A DNA stretch of 64,000 nt from Pontibacterium sinense (GTDB taxonomy: Bacteria > Pseudomonadota > Gammaproteobacteria > Pseudomonadales > Balneatricaceae). The stretch spans positions 91,816-155,815 of the forward strand of contig NZ_JADEYS010000010.1 of NCBI RefSeq assembly GCF_015209595.1. The letters are read 5' to 3'. A program made the position numbers and the translations under genes. Shown piece after piece: positions 25,422 to 33,732 of this stretch; position 1 is the first letter of the stretch, and the number at the start of each line of letters is the position of its first letter. A model generated the notes under the pieces. That model was not told the origin of the DNA, searched no databases, and worked only from the letters and a program-made list of their open reading frames with translations.

Positions 25422-25904
25422 ATGACTGATCCATCTACAGCCATTGGTATTTTATCGTCACTATTAGGCTTAGCAAAAAGCATAAACGATACAGTTACTG
25501 ACTCGAAAACATTAGCAGCAACGATAGAGCTACAAGAGAAAATAAGAGAGCTAAATAGTGCTATTCTGCAAATGCAAGATGATCATCAATCGCTTCTCGA
25601 TGAGAAAAATTCCATCAAAGAAGAATTGTCTAATAGAATTAACTGGGATAAAACAGCATCTAAATGCAAAACCCACCAAATCTGTTCTGGCGTAACAGTG
25701 ATTATTGAGAATGATGACACAAGCTCTGAAAAAGACCCTGTATATTTTTGTCCAAACTGCTTTTCTAATCAGAAGCTGTCTTTTTTGAACAAGATTAAAA
25801 AAGACTATAAGGGAACTCATTATGCGTGCGTTAACTCTATATGTGCGCAAGTCTTTACTGATCATGATTGTAAAGTACCATTCAAAGGTGCTAGTTACGG
25901 TTGA
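25422..25904 (+). CDS. Hypothetical protein with coiled coil and C-terminal zinc ribbon
   Basis: About 160 residues, not a recognised family. The N-terminus is a short hydrophobic helix (IGILSSLLGLAKSI), followed by a heptad-rich coiled coil (about 30-75, KIRELNSAILQMQDDHQSL). The C-terminal half has CKTHQIC, YFCPNC and a further Cys pair in CVNSICAQ, suggesting a zinc ribbon. Codon use is AT-rich, unlike the flanking chromosome. AAGGAA precedes ATG 25422 at nine bases. It is followed on the same strand by a nuclease-like gene after 84 bases, so the two may act together, but this is inference. Confidence 0.7.
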   Translation: MTDPSTAIGILSSLLGLAKSINDTVTDSKTLAATIELQEKIRELNSAILQMQDDHQSLLDEKNSIKEELSNRINWDKTASKCKTHQICSGVTVIIENDDTSSEKDPVYFCPNCFSNQKLSFLNKIKKDYKGTHYACVNSICAQVFTDHDCKVPFKGASYG

Positions 25905-25988
25905 AAACATAACAAAAGTCGTCAGCGGAATAGTGTAGTTTCCCCGGTTTAGCTAGCCTGTCACTTTTATCCATAGGCATAGAATTAA

Positions 25989-26549
25989 ATGAAACTGAGT
26001 GATATAACTAGAACAGAAGTATTTTTTACCGGCTCATTGTATCGAGCATGTGAAAATGAAAATAGCGGTATAGAAAAACTTCTTAAAGATAAGCTTGGCA
26101 TTGGCGGGACTGTTGAGATCATTGATAGCAGCTTTGAGGTTTGTCTTTTCAGGGATTTTTCGATGGCATACTCACTGGAAAGAGAGAATAAGTCTTTCGA
26201 GAAGCAGACATTTGATAATGTTTTTGTTTTATCTGATGGTTCAATAGTGCTCGTAGAGGCAAAGGCGCATCAAGGTTTTGATCCAAAGCAGATACAGCAA
26301 ATGAAAAAAGCTGCTGAAAAAATTGTTGCGAGTGATATTCCCTTCAATAAAGTCTATTTGGTTGGTTTGTGCTCGTCAGAATATACGCCAAAACTGAGTA
26401 CAATTGCTAGCTTCGATGCTGTGATTACTTGGAAAGAAATATCGAGCTGTTTCAACGATGAGAAGCACACATTTATGCGTGCAGATTCAATTTATAATGA
26501 TCGGGTAGCTAAAAAGAAGCGGCAAAGGGCCGCTTCGAGTCACATTTAA
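25989..26549 (+). CDS. Hypothetical protein with a PD-(D/E)XK nuclease-like core
   Basis: 186 residues with no named family recognised. Residues about 75-98 read FDNVFVLSDGSIVLVEAKAH, matching the PD-(D/E)XK pattern: an acidic residue in a strand, a hairpin, then hydrophobic-E-A-K. An upstream Glu in FEKQTF could serve as the alpha-helix Glu. The remainder alternates helix and strand (MKKAAEKIVASDIPFNKVYLVGL) as in this fold. The C-terminus is basic (KKKRQR). AT-rich codon use suggests acquisition. It may be a restriction or repair type nuclease, or part of a small defence module with the preceding gene. No methyltransferase is adjacent. Confidence 0.65.
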   Translation: MKLSDITRTEVFFTGSLYRACENENSGIEKLLKDKLGIGGTVEIIDSSFEVCLFRDFSMAYSLERENKSFEKQTFDNVFVLSDGSIVLVEAKAHQGFDPKQIQQMKKAAEKIVASDIPFNKVYLVGLCSSEYTPKLSTIASFDAVITWKEISSCFNDEKHTFMRADSIYNDRVAKKKRQRAASSHI

Positions 26550-26694
26550 ATTGAGTGGTATCTCCAACTGAAGTGCCACAATAAACCACAGTGCCAAGGC
26601 AGGGGTGCCCTCTGCGTTGAACGTTACCCACAATATATACACCTTTTATAATTAGGTTCCTTAAGCGCTGACAGTAAATCAGGCGTTACACGCA

Positions 26695-27335
26695 ATCTAA
26701 CGGCCACTGGTTCTATTGTTTTAGAGATAGCTGGATCTGTTTATTTGAGGCCCTTTGATATGAAATCAGATGCACAGTCATCTGATTTTCTGACCTCCTA
26801 TTCCGGCCATCCGAAGAGCAGCCAATATGATCCGTCCAGTTACACTACAAGACCTACCTGTCATCGCCCGCATTCACGCTGAAGGTTGGTATAACGCCTA
26901 TGGTGCTTTGTTACCGAAGCCTATTCTGGGCGCAACAACGCCCGATTCGATGCTGGAGAAGTGGCAGGGTTGGTTTGTCTCTGATGATATTTATGTGTTG
27001 GTAGAGGATGATGAGATTGTTGGTTTTTACCACACCTGCCAGCCACGCAATATCCAGAATCCGCCCTCAGGGTTTGGTAAGCTGTACCATCTGTATCTGT
27101 CGCCATCCAGCAATGGTAAAGGGGCGGGGCATAGGTTGTTTACGCACGCTATTGATCACCTGAAGTCCAAAGGCGATAAGGGGATGTTGTTGTGGACGCT
27201 GGATGGTAACGGTCCGGCGAAGGCGTTTTATGAACGTAATGGGATGTCGATGGACGGTGGCCGACTCGATGATCCTGAATGGTTGGAAGGTCAAAAAGGT
27301 GTCAGGCATAATTATTTTCGTATCGGGTTAGGATT
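26695..27335 (+). repeat. Duplicated segment, copy A (upstream region plus GNAT gene)
   Basis: Similarity to 28655-29290 begins about 130 bases before each GNAT start, including near-identical TTCCGGCCATCCGAAGAGCA and TCATCTGATTT stretches, and runs to near the 3' ends. It is a direct duplication of a gene with its promoter region. Confidence 0.85.
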
Positions 27336-27339
27336 GTAG
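26827..27339 (+). CDS. GNAT family N-acetyltransferase (copy A)
   Basis: 170 residues covering one GNAT fold. The N-terminus has the family pattern IRPVTLQDLPVIARIHAEGW, motif A is LYLSPSSNGKGAGHRLF with the acetyl-CoA loop residues GKGAG, and motif B is FYERNGM near the C-terminus. The acceptor substrate cannot be told. It is about 75 percent identical by eye to the GNAT protein at 28788 and has the same upstream sequence, so the two arose by duplication. The copies differ most at their C-terminal ends. Confidence 0.88.
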   Translation: MIRPVTLQDLPVIARIHAEGWYNAYGALLPKPILGATTPDSMLEKWQGWFVSDDIYVLVEDDEIVGFYHTCQPRNIQNPPSGFGKLYHLYLSPSSNGKGAGHRLFTHAIDHLKSKGDKGMLLWTLDGNGPAKAFYERNGMSMDGGRLDDPEWLEGQKGVRHNYFRIGLGL

Positions 27340-27361
27340 AGTCTATTCAGCTCTTTTCTTT

Positions 27362-27428
27362 TAGCTTCGACCTTATCGACTATAGAAACGCTGACCTCGT
27401 AGCTTCGATCTTATCGACCATAGAATCG
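27362..27428. repeat. Imperfect 38-bp-period direct repeat at the 3' end of the small minus-strand gene
   Basis: TAGCTTCGACCTTATCGAC starts at 27362 and TAGCTTCGATCTTATCGAC at 27400, with CATAGAA-like extensions. The second copy encodes the last residues of the small gene; the first lies downstream of its stop. Confidence 0.7.
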
Positions 27429-27646
27429 GCGACGTCGGCCAAAGCGGATAGCTGCTGGATTTTTTCATCTTGGGACAGGTAGCAATCATTTTTCCATAAA
27501 GTTTGACCGTACGCCGATATGCTCAATACACCATATCTATTCGTGCGAATGTAATAAGTCGCAGTCTCTATTGCTTCGCCAGCAGCACTGTATCCCTCTT
27601 CGTGCCGTTCTCCATAACGGGTCACCACCATTATTACTCTGTCCAT
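27380..27646 (-). CDS. Small hypothetical protein
   Basis: 88 residues, no known family recognised. A good ribosome site (AGAGGTG, six bases before ATG) supports it as a real gene. The first half is strand-rich (VIMVVTRYGERHEEGYSAAG, then TYYIRTNRYGVLSIS), and the second half is a helix ending KIEATRSAFL. It has no signal peptide or membrane segment. It lies between the two GNAT copies and is leftward, like the next gene. Nothing indicates a function. Confidence 0.6.
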   Translation of the reverse strand: MDRVIMVVTRYGERHEEGYSAAGEAIETATYYIRTNRYGVLSISAYGQTLWKNDCYLSQDEKIQQLSALADVADSMVDKIEATRSAFL

Positions 27647-27701
27647 AATTTCACCTCTGGCTGATCAAATGAAAAACTTTCAAGCACCATTGTTCTCTGA
27701 A

Positions 27702-28517
27702 TTAACCTAATATTAGAGGGCTTGCATAATTTTTAAAACAATCCTTATTGGGACGTGATATGTCAAATAGGTGAGTATTGTTTTCAATGATTTCATTCGT
27801 TTGTTTTTTATTTATTGCGTCCAGGCAAGGAAGGTTTTTATTATAGCTGGATAGCTCTGAAAGTAACTCGGAGGCTACTGAGAAATCAGCTATATGTGCT
27901 GTATTGAAATAGTTTTCTTGATTTCTTGAAATGGTAGTATCAGTCTCTGAAGTAGTCACAAAGGCAACTTTTTTTACATTCCAATCAATGCAAATTCCGA
28001 TGAGTCTTTTGGGGTTTTCTATACAGATTATTTTTTCGTTTTCTTGCTTTCTACACGTTATGATTTCAGTTCTCTCTCCGTTATTTAGTAATACTAGATT
28101 TGAACTGTCATCTTTTGTTTTAGCGGTGAGTTGTATGTCATATCCAGTGTCTAAATAGATATGTTTTACTGAATTTTCAACTTCCCCCCAGGGCATAGTG
28201 AGCATATTTGATGTGTTGTTATCAAAATAGGCTCTGGTTTCGACAAGGGCGGGGTTGTCAGGTTTAAAATCCAGGTCTCTTAGGTATGTCTGTTTGAACG
28301 TTTCGATGGGACGTACATGTTTGTCTGAAAACTCTTTTACCGCCCTAACACCTTTCCATCCACATAGTGGACACATAGCAAAATAATACGATGATTTTCC
28401 AGTTCCGTATGCATCCCAAAGAATTTTGCTATCACACCATATGCAATAAGGATCAGTGTGTGCAGTGCCACAGGCAGCTGAATGCTTAGAGTGCCATATA
28501 AGAATGCTTTCTTTCAT
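27702..28517 (-). CDS. Hypothetical protein with N-terminal zinc cysteines and a degenerate Mrr-like nuclease region
   Basis: 271 residues, low-GC codon use. The N-terminal part has CIWC and CPLC pairs (about residues 25-52), likely a zinc finger. Around residues 110-160, HIYLDTGYDIQLTAKTKDD followed by SSNLVLL and IITCRKQ resembles the Mrr restriction-endonuclease core (GYxVELTxxTRDGGxDI... ExK). Here the second catalytic Asp is Asn and the E-x-K reads T-C-R, so cutting activity is doubtful. The C-terminal third is unrecognised. It could be a DNA-binding relic or a binding-only effector. The Mrr link is inferred by eye from a short motif. Confidence 0.55.
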   Translation of the reverse strand: MKESILIWHSKHSAACGTAHTDPYCIWCDSKILWDAYGTGKSSYYFAMCPLCGWKGVRAVKEFSDKHVRPIETFKQTYLRDLDFKPDNPALVETRAYFDNNTSNMLTMPWGEVENSVKHIYLDTGYDIQLTAKTKDDSSNLVLLNNGERTEIITCRKQENEKIICIENPKRLIGICIDWNVKKVAFVTTSETDTTISRNQENYFNTAHIADFSVASELLSELSSYNKNLPCLDAINKKQTNEIIENNTHLFDISRPNKDCFKNYASPLILG

Positions 28518-28654
28518 TTGTATATGTCCCTTTGTATCCGTTGGCTGCGTTCATTAGGGATGGTGCGGCTAACTCCAAAACTTGTCTAGTCTCTTCCCAT
28601 GTTATGCGGGCTTTAGTGTAGCCTAAAAGACTTGTTCGCAAGCCCCCCATGAGC

Positions 28655-29290
28655 AATTTAACGCATATTGGTTCTATTACTTTAGGGAACGCTGGACCTT
28701 TTTATTCGAGGCCTATTGATGTGAAATCAGATACACAGTCATCTGATTTCCTGACCTCGTATTCCGGCCATCCGAAGAGCAGCCAACATGATCCGTTCAG
28801 CTAACCTACAAGACCTACCTATCATCGCCCGTATTCACGCCCAAGGCTGGCATAACGCTTATGGCGCTTTGTTACCCAAACCTATTCTGGATGCGACAAC
28901 GCCAGAGTCGATGCTGGAAAAGTGGCAGGTCTGGTTTGTCTCTGACGATATTCATGTGTTGGTAGAAGATGATGAGATTGTCGGTTTTAACCACACCTGC
29001 CAGCCACGTGATATCCAGTCTCCGCCCGCAGAATTTGGTGAGCTGTACCACTTGTATCTATCACCGTCCTGTATTGGCAAAGGCGCGGGGCATAGGTTGT
29101 TTGCGCACGCTATCGATCACCTGAAGTCCAATGGGCATACAGGGATGTTGTTGTGGACGTTGGATGGTAACGGTCCGGCGCAGGCATTTTATGTACGTCA
29201 TGGGATGTTGTTGGACGGTTGCCGACGTGATGACCCTGAATGGTTGGGGCCTGATGTGTATGAAGTGCGTTACTGCCTGCCGTTTGCCTG
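28655..29290 (+). repeat. Duplicated segment, copy B
   Basis: The partner of 26695-27335, as described there. Orientation is direct; the 1.3 kb between the two copies holds the two leftward genes. Divergence of the copies suggests an old duplication. Confidence 0.85.
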
Positions 29291-29291
29291 A
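28788..29291 (+). CDS. GNAT family N-acetyltransferase (copy B)
   Basis: 167 residues with the same domain layout as copy A. Motif A reads LYLSPSCIGKGAGHRLF, and FYVRHGM takes the place of FYERNGM. The C-terminal end (DPEWLGPDVYEVRYCLPFA) differs from copy A. Upstream sequence is shared with copy A, so both likely have similar promoters. Substrate unknown. trhO follows after 137 bases. Confidence 0.87.
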   Translation: MIRSANLQDLPIIARIHAQGWHNAYGALLPKPILDATTPESMLEKWQVWFVSDDIHVLVEDDEIVGFNHTCQPRDIQSPPAEFGELYHLYLSPSCIGKGAGHRLFAHAIDHLKSNGHTGMLLWTLDGNGPAQAFYVRHGMLLDGCRRDDPEWLGPDVYEVRYCLPFA

Positions 29292-29428
29292 TGCATAGCG
29301 CTGGTTGAAAAACGTTCATACGTGCGGCTTGAGAAGAACCGCGCCCTCGTTATCCGTGTATAATCGCGCCCTCAAATTATCGATTCAATTGGCACCGGAT
29401 TTACGTTCCGGCTCGCCGAGGAAAAGTT

Positions 29429-30409
29429 ATGTCTCAAGTTGTAGTGTGCGCGATGTACAAATTTGTCGTGCTGGAAGATTTTGAAGCGTTGCGTGAACCG
29501 TTGCGTAACGTGATGCAGGATAACGGTGTGCGCGGTACCTTGCTGCTGGCACGCGAAGGTATTAACGGTACGGTGGCCGGTTCCCGTGAGGGGATTGATA
29601 CATTGCTGGCATGGTTGCAGAGCGACTCGCGTTTGGCGGATATCGGTTACAAAGAATCCCTCGATGACAGCAATCCGTTCCTGCGTACCAAGGTGAAGCT
29701 GAAGAAAGAGATTGTGACCATGGGCGTTGAGGGTATCGACCCTAAGCGTGTAGTGGGTACTTACGTCAAACCCAAGGACTGGAATGCGCTGATCTCCGAT
29801 CCGGATGTGGTGCTGGTTGATACCCGTAACGACTATGAAGTTCAGGTGGGTACTTTTAAGGGTGCGATCAACCCTGAAACGGATACCTTCCGTGAGTTTC
29901 CGCAGTACGTTAAAGAGAATCTGGACCCGGAAAAAAACCGCAAGGTGGCGATGTTCTGTACCGGTGGTATCCGTTGTGAAAAATCCACGGCGTATCTGAA
30001 AGAGCAGGGGTTTGATGAGGTATACCATCTGGAAGGTGGCATCTTAAAATATCTTGAGGAAGTTCCTGAAGATAATACGATGTGGGAAGGTGAGTGCTTT
30101 GTTTTTGATAACCGCATCACCGTCAACCATCAGCTCGAAAAAGGCAGTTATGATCAGTGCCACGCCTGTCGTTTACCGCTGACCGCTGAAGATATGCAGC
30201 ACGAGAAATATGTGTTGGGTGTGAGTTGCCCGCACTGTTTTGACGACCTGAGTGAAGAGCAGCGTCAGCGTTTTGAACAGCGTCAGTTGCAGATTAAGCT
30301 GGCTGAAAAACGCGGTGAAGCTCACTTGGGTGCTGAGGTGGTGGACACTATCGCTAAACACCGCGAACTGAAGCAGAAAAAGCGCGAAAGTCAGCAAGAG
30401 AAAAGCTGA
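29429..30409 (+). CDS. trhO: TrhO, tRNA uridine-34 5-hydroxylase (rhodanese family)
   Basis: 326 residues. An N-terminal acylphosphatase-like domain (about 1-95, with [13 protein letters not shown]) is followed by a rhodanese domain (about 110-215) whose active-site Cys177 sits in [11 protein letters not shown]. The C-terminal part has the Cys sets CHAC and CPHC. TrhO (YceA) hydroxylates U34 of certain tRNAs using O2, giving ho5U, a precursor of cmo5U. The length and motifs agree with the enterobacterial protein. It is a single gene ended by a strong terminator. Confidence 0.93.
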   Translation: MSQVVVCAMYKFVVLEDFEALREPLRNVMQDNGVRGTLLLAREGINGTVAGSREGIDTLLAWLQSDSRLADIGYKESLDDSNPFLRTKVKLKKEIVTMGVEGIDPKRVVGTYVKPKDWNALISDPDVVLVDTRNDYEVQVGTFKGAINPETDTFREFPQYVKENLDPEKNRKVAMFCTGGIRCEKSTAYLKEQGFDEVYHLEGGILKYLEEVPEDNTMWEGECFVFDNRITVNHQLEKGSYDQCHACRLPLTAEDMQHEKYVLGVSCPHCFDDLSEEQRQRFEQRQLQIKLAEKRGEAHLGAEVVDTIAKHRELKQKKRESQQEKS

Positions 30410-30443
30410 TTTAGCAGACTAGACTGATTAGGTTAGATTAGAT

Positions 30444-30481
30444 AAAAACGCCCGACCCGTGAAAACAGGTCGGGCGTTTTT
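30444..30481. terminator. Strong bidirectional terminator between trhO and aapP
   Basis: ACGCCCGACC (30448-30457) pairs with GGTCGGGCGT (30468-30477). An A-run precedes the stem and a T-run follows it, so it can serve both convergent genes. Confidence 0.93.
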
Positions 30482-30504
30482 GTGTGTGTCGGTCTGATCC
30501 GGTA

Positions 30505-31266
30505 TTAGTGGTTTAGAATCTGACTTAGGAACAACTGGGTACGCTCATGTTCCGGATGATTGAAGAACGTTTCCGGCTCATTTTCTTCGACGATCTGCCC
30601 GGCATCCATAAAGATAACCCGGTCGGCCACGGTTTTGGCAAAGCCCATCTCGTGTGTCACGCAGAGCATGGTCATCCCTTCCTGTGCCAGTTCGATCATT
30701 ACGTCCAGTACCTCTTTGATCATCTCGGGATCAAGGGCCGAGGTAGGTTCATCGAACAGCATCACATCGGGATTCATACACAGGGAACGGGCGATGGCGA
30801 CACGCTGTTGCTGGCCGCCAGAGAGCTGGCCGGGAAATTTCAGCGCCTGCTCAGGAATCTTGACGCGCTCCAGGTATTTCATGGCGGTAGCTTCGGCTTC
30901 CTTACGCGGCACTTTCTTCACCCAGATCGGTGCCAGTACACAGTTCTCCAGTACCGTGAGGTGGGGGAACAGGTTGAAGTGCTGGAATACCATACCCACG
31001 TCTTTACGGATCGCCTCGATCTTTTTCACGTCTTCAACCAGCGGTACACCGTTCACAATGATCTCGCCCTGCTGGTGTTCTTCCAACCGGTTAATACAGC
31101 GGATCATGGTGGATTTACCGGAACCGGATGGGCCGCAGATTACGATACGTTCCCCTTTTTGTACCTGAAGGTTGATGTTTTTCAGGACGTGGAACTCACC
31201 GTACCACTTGTTCAGATCACGGATCTCAATGGCCAGCTGATCTTCTTGTTTTTGTACTTCGCTCAT
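30505..31266 (-). CDS. aapP: AapP, amino-acid ABC transporter ATPase
   Basis: About 253 residues with a complete ABC ATPase: Walker [11 protein letters not shown]-loop FQHFNLFPH, signature [15 protein letters not shown], Walker [15 protein letters not shown] and H-loop CVTHEMGF. It drives uptake of general L-amino acids (the Aap type) with the two permeases and the binding protein encoded just upstream. The ATG at 31266 has GGAGAG seven bases before it; an upstream TTG is not favoured. It is the last gene of the aapJQMP operon. Confidence 0.93.
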   Translation of the reverse strand: MSEVQKQEDQLAIEIRDLNKWYGEFHVLKNINLQVQKGERIVICGPSGSGKSTMIRCINRLEEHQQGEIIVNGVPLVEDVKKIEAIRKDVGMVFQHFNLFPHLTVLENCVLAPIWVKKVPRKEAEATAMKYLERVKIPEQALKFPGQLSGGQQQRVAIARSLCMNPDVMLFDEPTSALDPEMIKEVLDVMIELAQEGMTMLCVTHEMGFAKTVADRVIFMDAGQIVEENEPETFFNHPEHERTQLFLSQILNH

Positions 31267-31284
31267 GTGTTTACTCTCCAAAGA

Positions 31285-32385
31285 TCAGGCACGGTTACTG
31301 TGGCCGGTGTGCAGACGTTTTTCCAAATGCATGCTGTAACGGGACATACCAAAACAGAATACCCAGAACACTAAGGCAACAAAGACATAACCCTCCGTTG
31401 AGAAACCGATCCAGTTGGGATCGTTGGCGGAGGCTTGCATGATCGCCAGCAGGTCGAACAGCCCGATAATCAGCACCAGACTGGTGTCTTTAAACAGCGC
31501 GATAAAGGTGTTTACGATACCCGGAATCATCAGCTTCAGTGCCTGTGGCAGGATGATCATGATCATCTTCTGCCAGTAGCCTAAACCCAATGCATCGGCG
31601 GCTTCATACTGTCCTTTGGGGATCGCCTGTAAACCACCGCGCACCACCTCGGCCATGTACGCCGACTGGAACAGGGTGATACCGATCAGTGCTCTGAGCA
31701 GTTTGTCGAAGGTCATGCCTTCAGGGAAGAACAGGGGCAGCATCACCGAGGCCATAAAGAGCACGGTGATCAGCGGTACGCCACGCCAGATCTCGATATA
31801 GACCACGGACAGGGATCGTACGATGGGCATATCCGACTGTCGGCCCAAGGCGAGCAACACGCCAAACGGCAGGGCGGCGACAATACCCACCACCGCCAGT
31901 ACCAACGTCAGACTTAAGCCACCCCATTTATGGGTTTCGACAGTTTCGAGGCCGAAGTAGCCGCCGCTGAGCAGAATGAAGGCGATGATCGGGAAAATGA
32001 CGAGGGTGAATGTGGCGACCCAGCCTTTACGCGGTGTGCTGGGGATGATCAGCCATGCGATCAAGGCGGCGAGGATGAAGAAGGCGGTGTCTAAACGCCA
32101 GGTTTCTGCCTCGGGATAAAAGCCGTATAAAAACTGATCAAGACGCTGGCCAATAAAAACCCAGCATGCACCATCGCTGGTGCAGTCGTTACGGGTGGTG
32201 CCGATCCAGTCGGCACTGAGCAGAGACCAGTCCAGTACCGGCCAGAGGAAGATAATACTGAAATAGCCGAGTACCAGCGTGGCGATGGTGTTGATCGGGC
32301 CATTAAACAGATGCTTACGCATCCAGCCGACTGCGCCAATGGTGCTGGCTGGCGCGGGCAGAGTAGGTTGAGAATCGTATTTCAC
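31285..32385 (-). CDS. aapM: AapM, amino-acid ABC transporter permease
   Basis: About 366 residues. An N-terminal membrane segment and a large periplasmic-type insert precede the core permease domain. The EAA loop reads EAADALGLGYWQKMIMIILPQALK (its centre at about residue 275), which contacts AapP. The family is HisM/AapM. The most likely start is GTG at 32385, five bases after AGGAGAG; a TTG at 32406 is the only earlier candidate. It forms a heterodimer with AapQ, and the coding regions lie end to end. Confidence 0.88.
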   Translation of the reverse strand: MKYDSQPTLPAPASTIGAVGWMRKHLFNGPINTIATLVLGYFSIIFLWPVLDWSLLSADWIGTTRNDCTSDGACWVFIGQRLDQFLYGFYPEAETWRLDTAFFILAALIAWLIIPSTPRKGWVATFTLVIFPIIAFILLSGGYFGLETVETHKWGGLSLTLVLAVVGIVAALPFGVLLALGRQSDMPIVRSLSVVYIEIWRGVPLITVLFMASVMLPLFFPEGMTFDKLLRALIGITLFQSAYMAEVVRGGLQAIPKGQYEAADALGLGYWQKMIMIILPQALKLMIPGIVNTFIALFKDTSLVLIIGLFDLLAIMQASANDPNWIGFSTEGYVFVALVFWVFCFGMSRYSMHLEKRLHTGHSNRA

Positions 32386-32395
32386 GTCGGCTCTC

Positions 32396-33595
32396 CTATC
32401 GCTCAACCAGCGACATGCGCTTGTTGTACCAGTTCATGAATATTGAGGTCAGGATGCTGAGCGTCAGGTAGACCGCCATCGTCATCATGATCACCTCAAT
32501 GGCCTGTCCCGTTTGGTTCAGGGTGGTTCCTGCGAACACCGAGACCAGATCGGGATAACCGATTGCGGTTGCCAGTGACGAGTTCTTTGTCAGGTTGAGA
32601 TATTGACTGGTAAGCGGCGGAATAATGACCCGCATCGCCTGTGGAATGACGATCAGTCGCAGGGTGCGGACTTTAGGCAGACCCAATGCGGAAGCGGCTT
32701 CCAGCTGGCCGTTGGGTACTGCAAGAATACCGGCACGTACGGTTTCTGCGATAAATGCTGCAGTATAGATACTGAGGGCAAGCCATAGGGCAACCAGCTC
32801 AGGAATGATGGTCATACCGCCTTTGAAGTTAAAGCCTTTCAGTTCGGGATGGTCCAGTGAGACCGGCATGCCTGCCACGAAAAAGGCCAGCAACGGTAAA
32901 CCCACAATGAGTCCTAAACCGGCCCAGATGGTTGGGAAGGTCTTGCCGGTTTCGTCATGGCGTTTATCCGCCCAGCGGGAGAGTAGCCAGGTTGCCACAA
33001 TCCCCGCGATAAACATAATCACCACGAAGGAGAAGCCATTCTCGGTGACGGGGGCAGGCATCGAAAGACCACGGATATTCAGGTAACTGCCTAAAAATTC
33101 CACACTCTGGCGGGGAGAAGGCAGTGTGCGTAATACCGCGAAGTACCAGAAGAACATCTGAAGCAGCAGCGGGATATTACGAAAAGTTTCGATATAAAGA
33201 GCGGCTAGTCGGGAGATGATCCAGTTGTCCGATAGCCGTGCGATACCCAGCATAAAGCCGAGCACGGTGGCCGCGATAATCCCTAACACCGCAACCAGAA
33301 TCGTATTGAGTAAGCCGACAACAAAAGTACGGCCGTAAGTAGCGGTCTCACTGTATTCGATCAGTGAAAGCGGGATACCAAAACCGGCGGTTTCACTCAG
33401 AAAACCAAAACCGGTGGTGATGCCACGGGCATCGAGGTTGTTGAGGGTATTGGAGACGATGTACAGAACAAAGAGTAGAAGGGTGCCGACCAGCAGTAGC
33501 TGAAAGAGTACGGCGCGTTTTTTTGGATCATGCCAGAACTTGGTACTGTTTTCCGGCGGCGGGGGTGGTTTGTGCTGGGACTTCTCTGTGGACAT
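32396..33595 (-). CDS. aapQ: AapQ, amino-acid ABC transporter permease
   Basis: 399 residues, with a cytosolic Pro-rich start, about eight membrane segments and the EAA loop EAASALGLPKVRTLRLIVIPQ toward the C-terminus. It has the large extra region typical of AapQ/BztB permeases rather than the short HisQ form. ATG 33595 follows GGAGAAGG. It pairs with AapM to form the channel for L-amino acids. A hairpin lies in the 137-base gap to aapJ, which should lower the amount of this message relative to aapJ. Confidence 0.92.
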   Translation of the reverse strand: MSTEKSQHKPPPPPENSTKFWHDPKKRAVLFQLLLVGTLLLFVLYIVSNTLNNLDARGITTGFGFLSETAGFGIPLSLIEYSETATYGRTFVVGLLNTILVAVLGIIAATVLGFMLGIARLSDNWIISRLAALYIETFRNIPLLLQMFFWYFAVLRTLPSPRQSVEFLGSYLNIRGLSMPAPVTENGFSFVVIMFIAGIVATWLLSRWADKRHDETGKTFPTIWAGLGLIVGLPLLAFFVAGMPVSLDHPELKGFNFKGGMTIIPELVALWLALSIYTAAFIAETVRAGILAVPNGQLEAASALGLPKVRTLRLIVIPQAMRVIIPPLTSQYLNLTKNSSLATAIGYPDLVSVFAGTTLNQTGQAIEVIMMTMAVYLTLSILTSIFMNWYNKRMSLVER

Positions 33596-33650
33596 ATACC
33601 TTCTCCGCAGCCCCTTACATCAGGGGGAACGTCATACAACGGTTCGGAGA

Positions 33651-33681
33651 AGGCGTTTATGCGTCAGCAGCATAAACCCTT
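33651..33681 (-). promoter_or_regulatory. Intercistronic hairpin between aapJ and aapQ
   Basis: GTTTATGC (33655-33662) pairs with GCATAAAC (33670-33677), extended by AAGG with CCTT. Such stems after binding-protein genes usually stabilise the upstream message or end part of the transcripts. Confidence 0.6.
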
Positions 33682-33732
33682 CCCCGTCAGCCCCACGAGT
33701 GAGGCTGAATGAGGTGCAGATTTATACCGCGC

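Noticed and set aside
25240..28700. Integron cassette (attC) sites
   Set aside because: Isolated GTTAGGC- and GTTGAAC-like cores occur, but no paired RYYYAAC/GTTRRRY arms at gene borders were found.
30547..31374. 275-codon rightward frame over the aap genes
   Set aside because: Antisense to aapP and aapM, which have all motifs.
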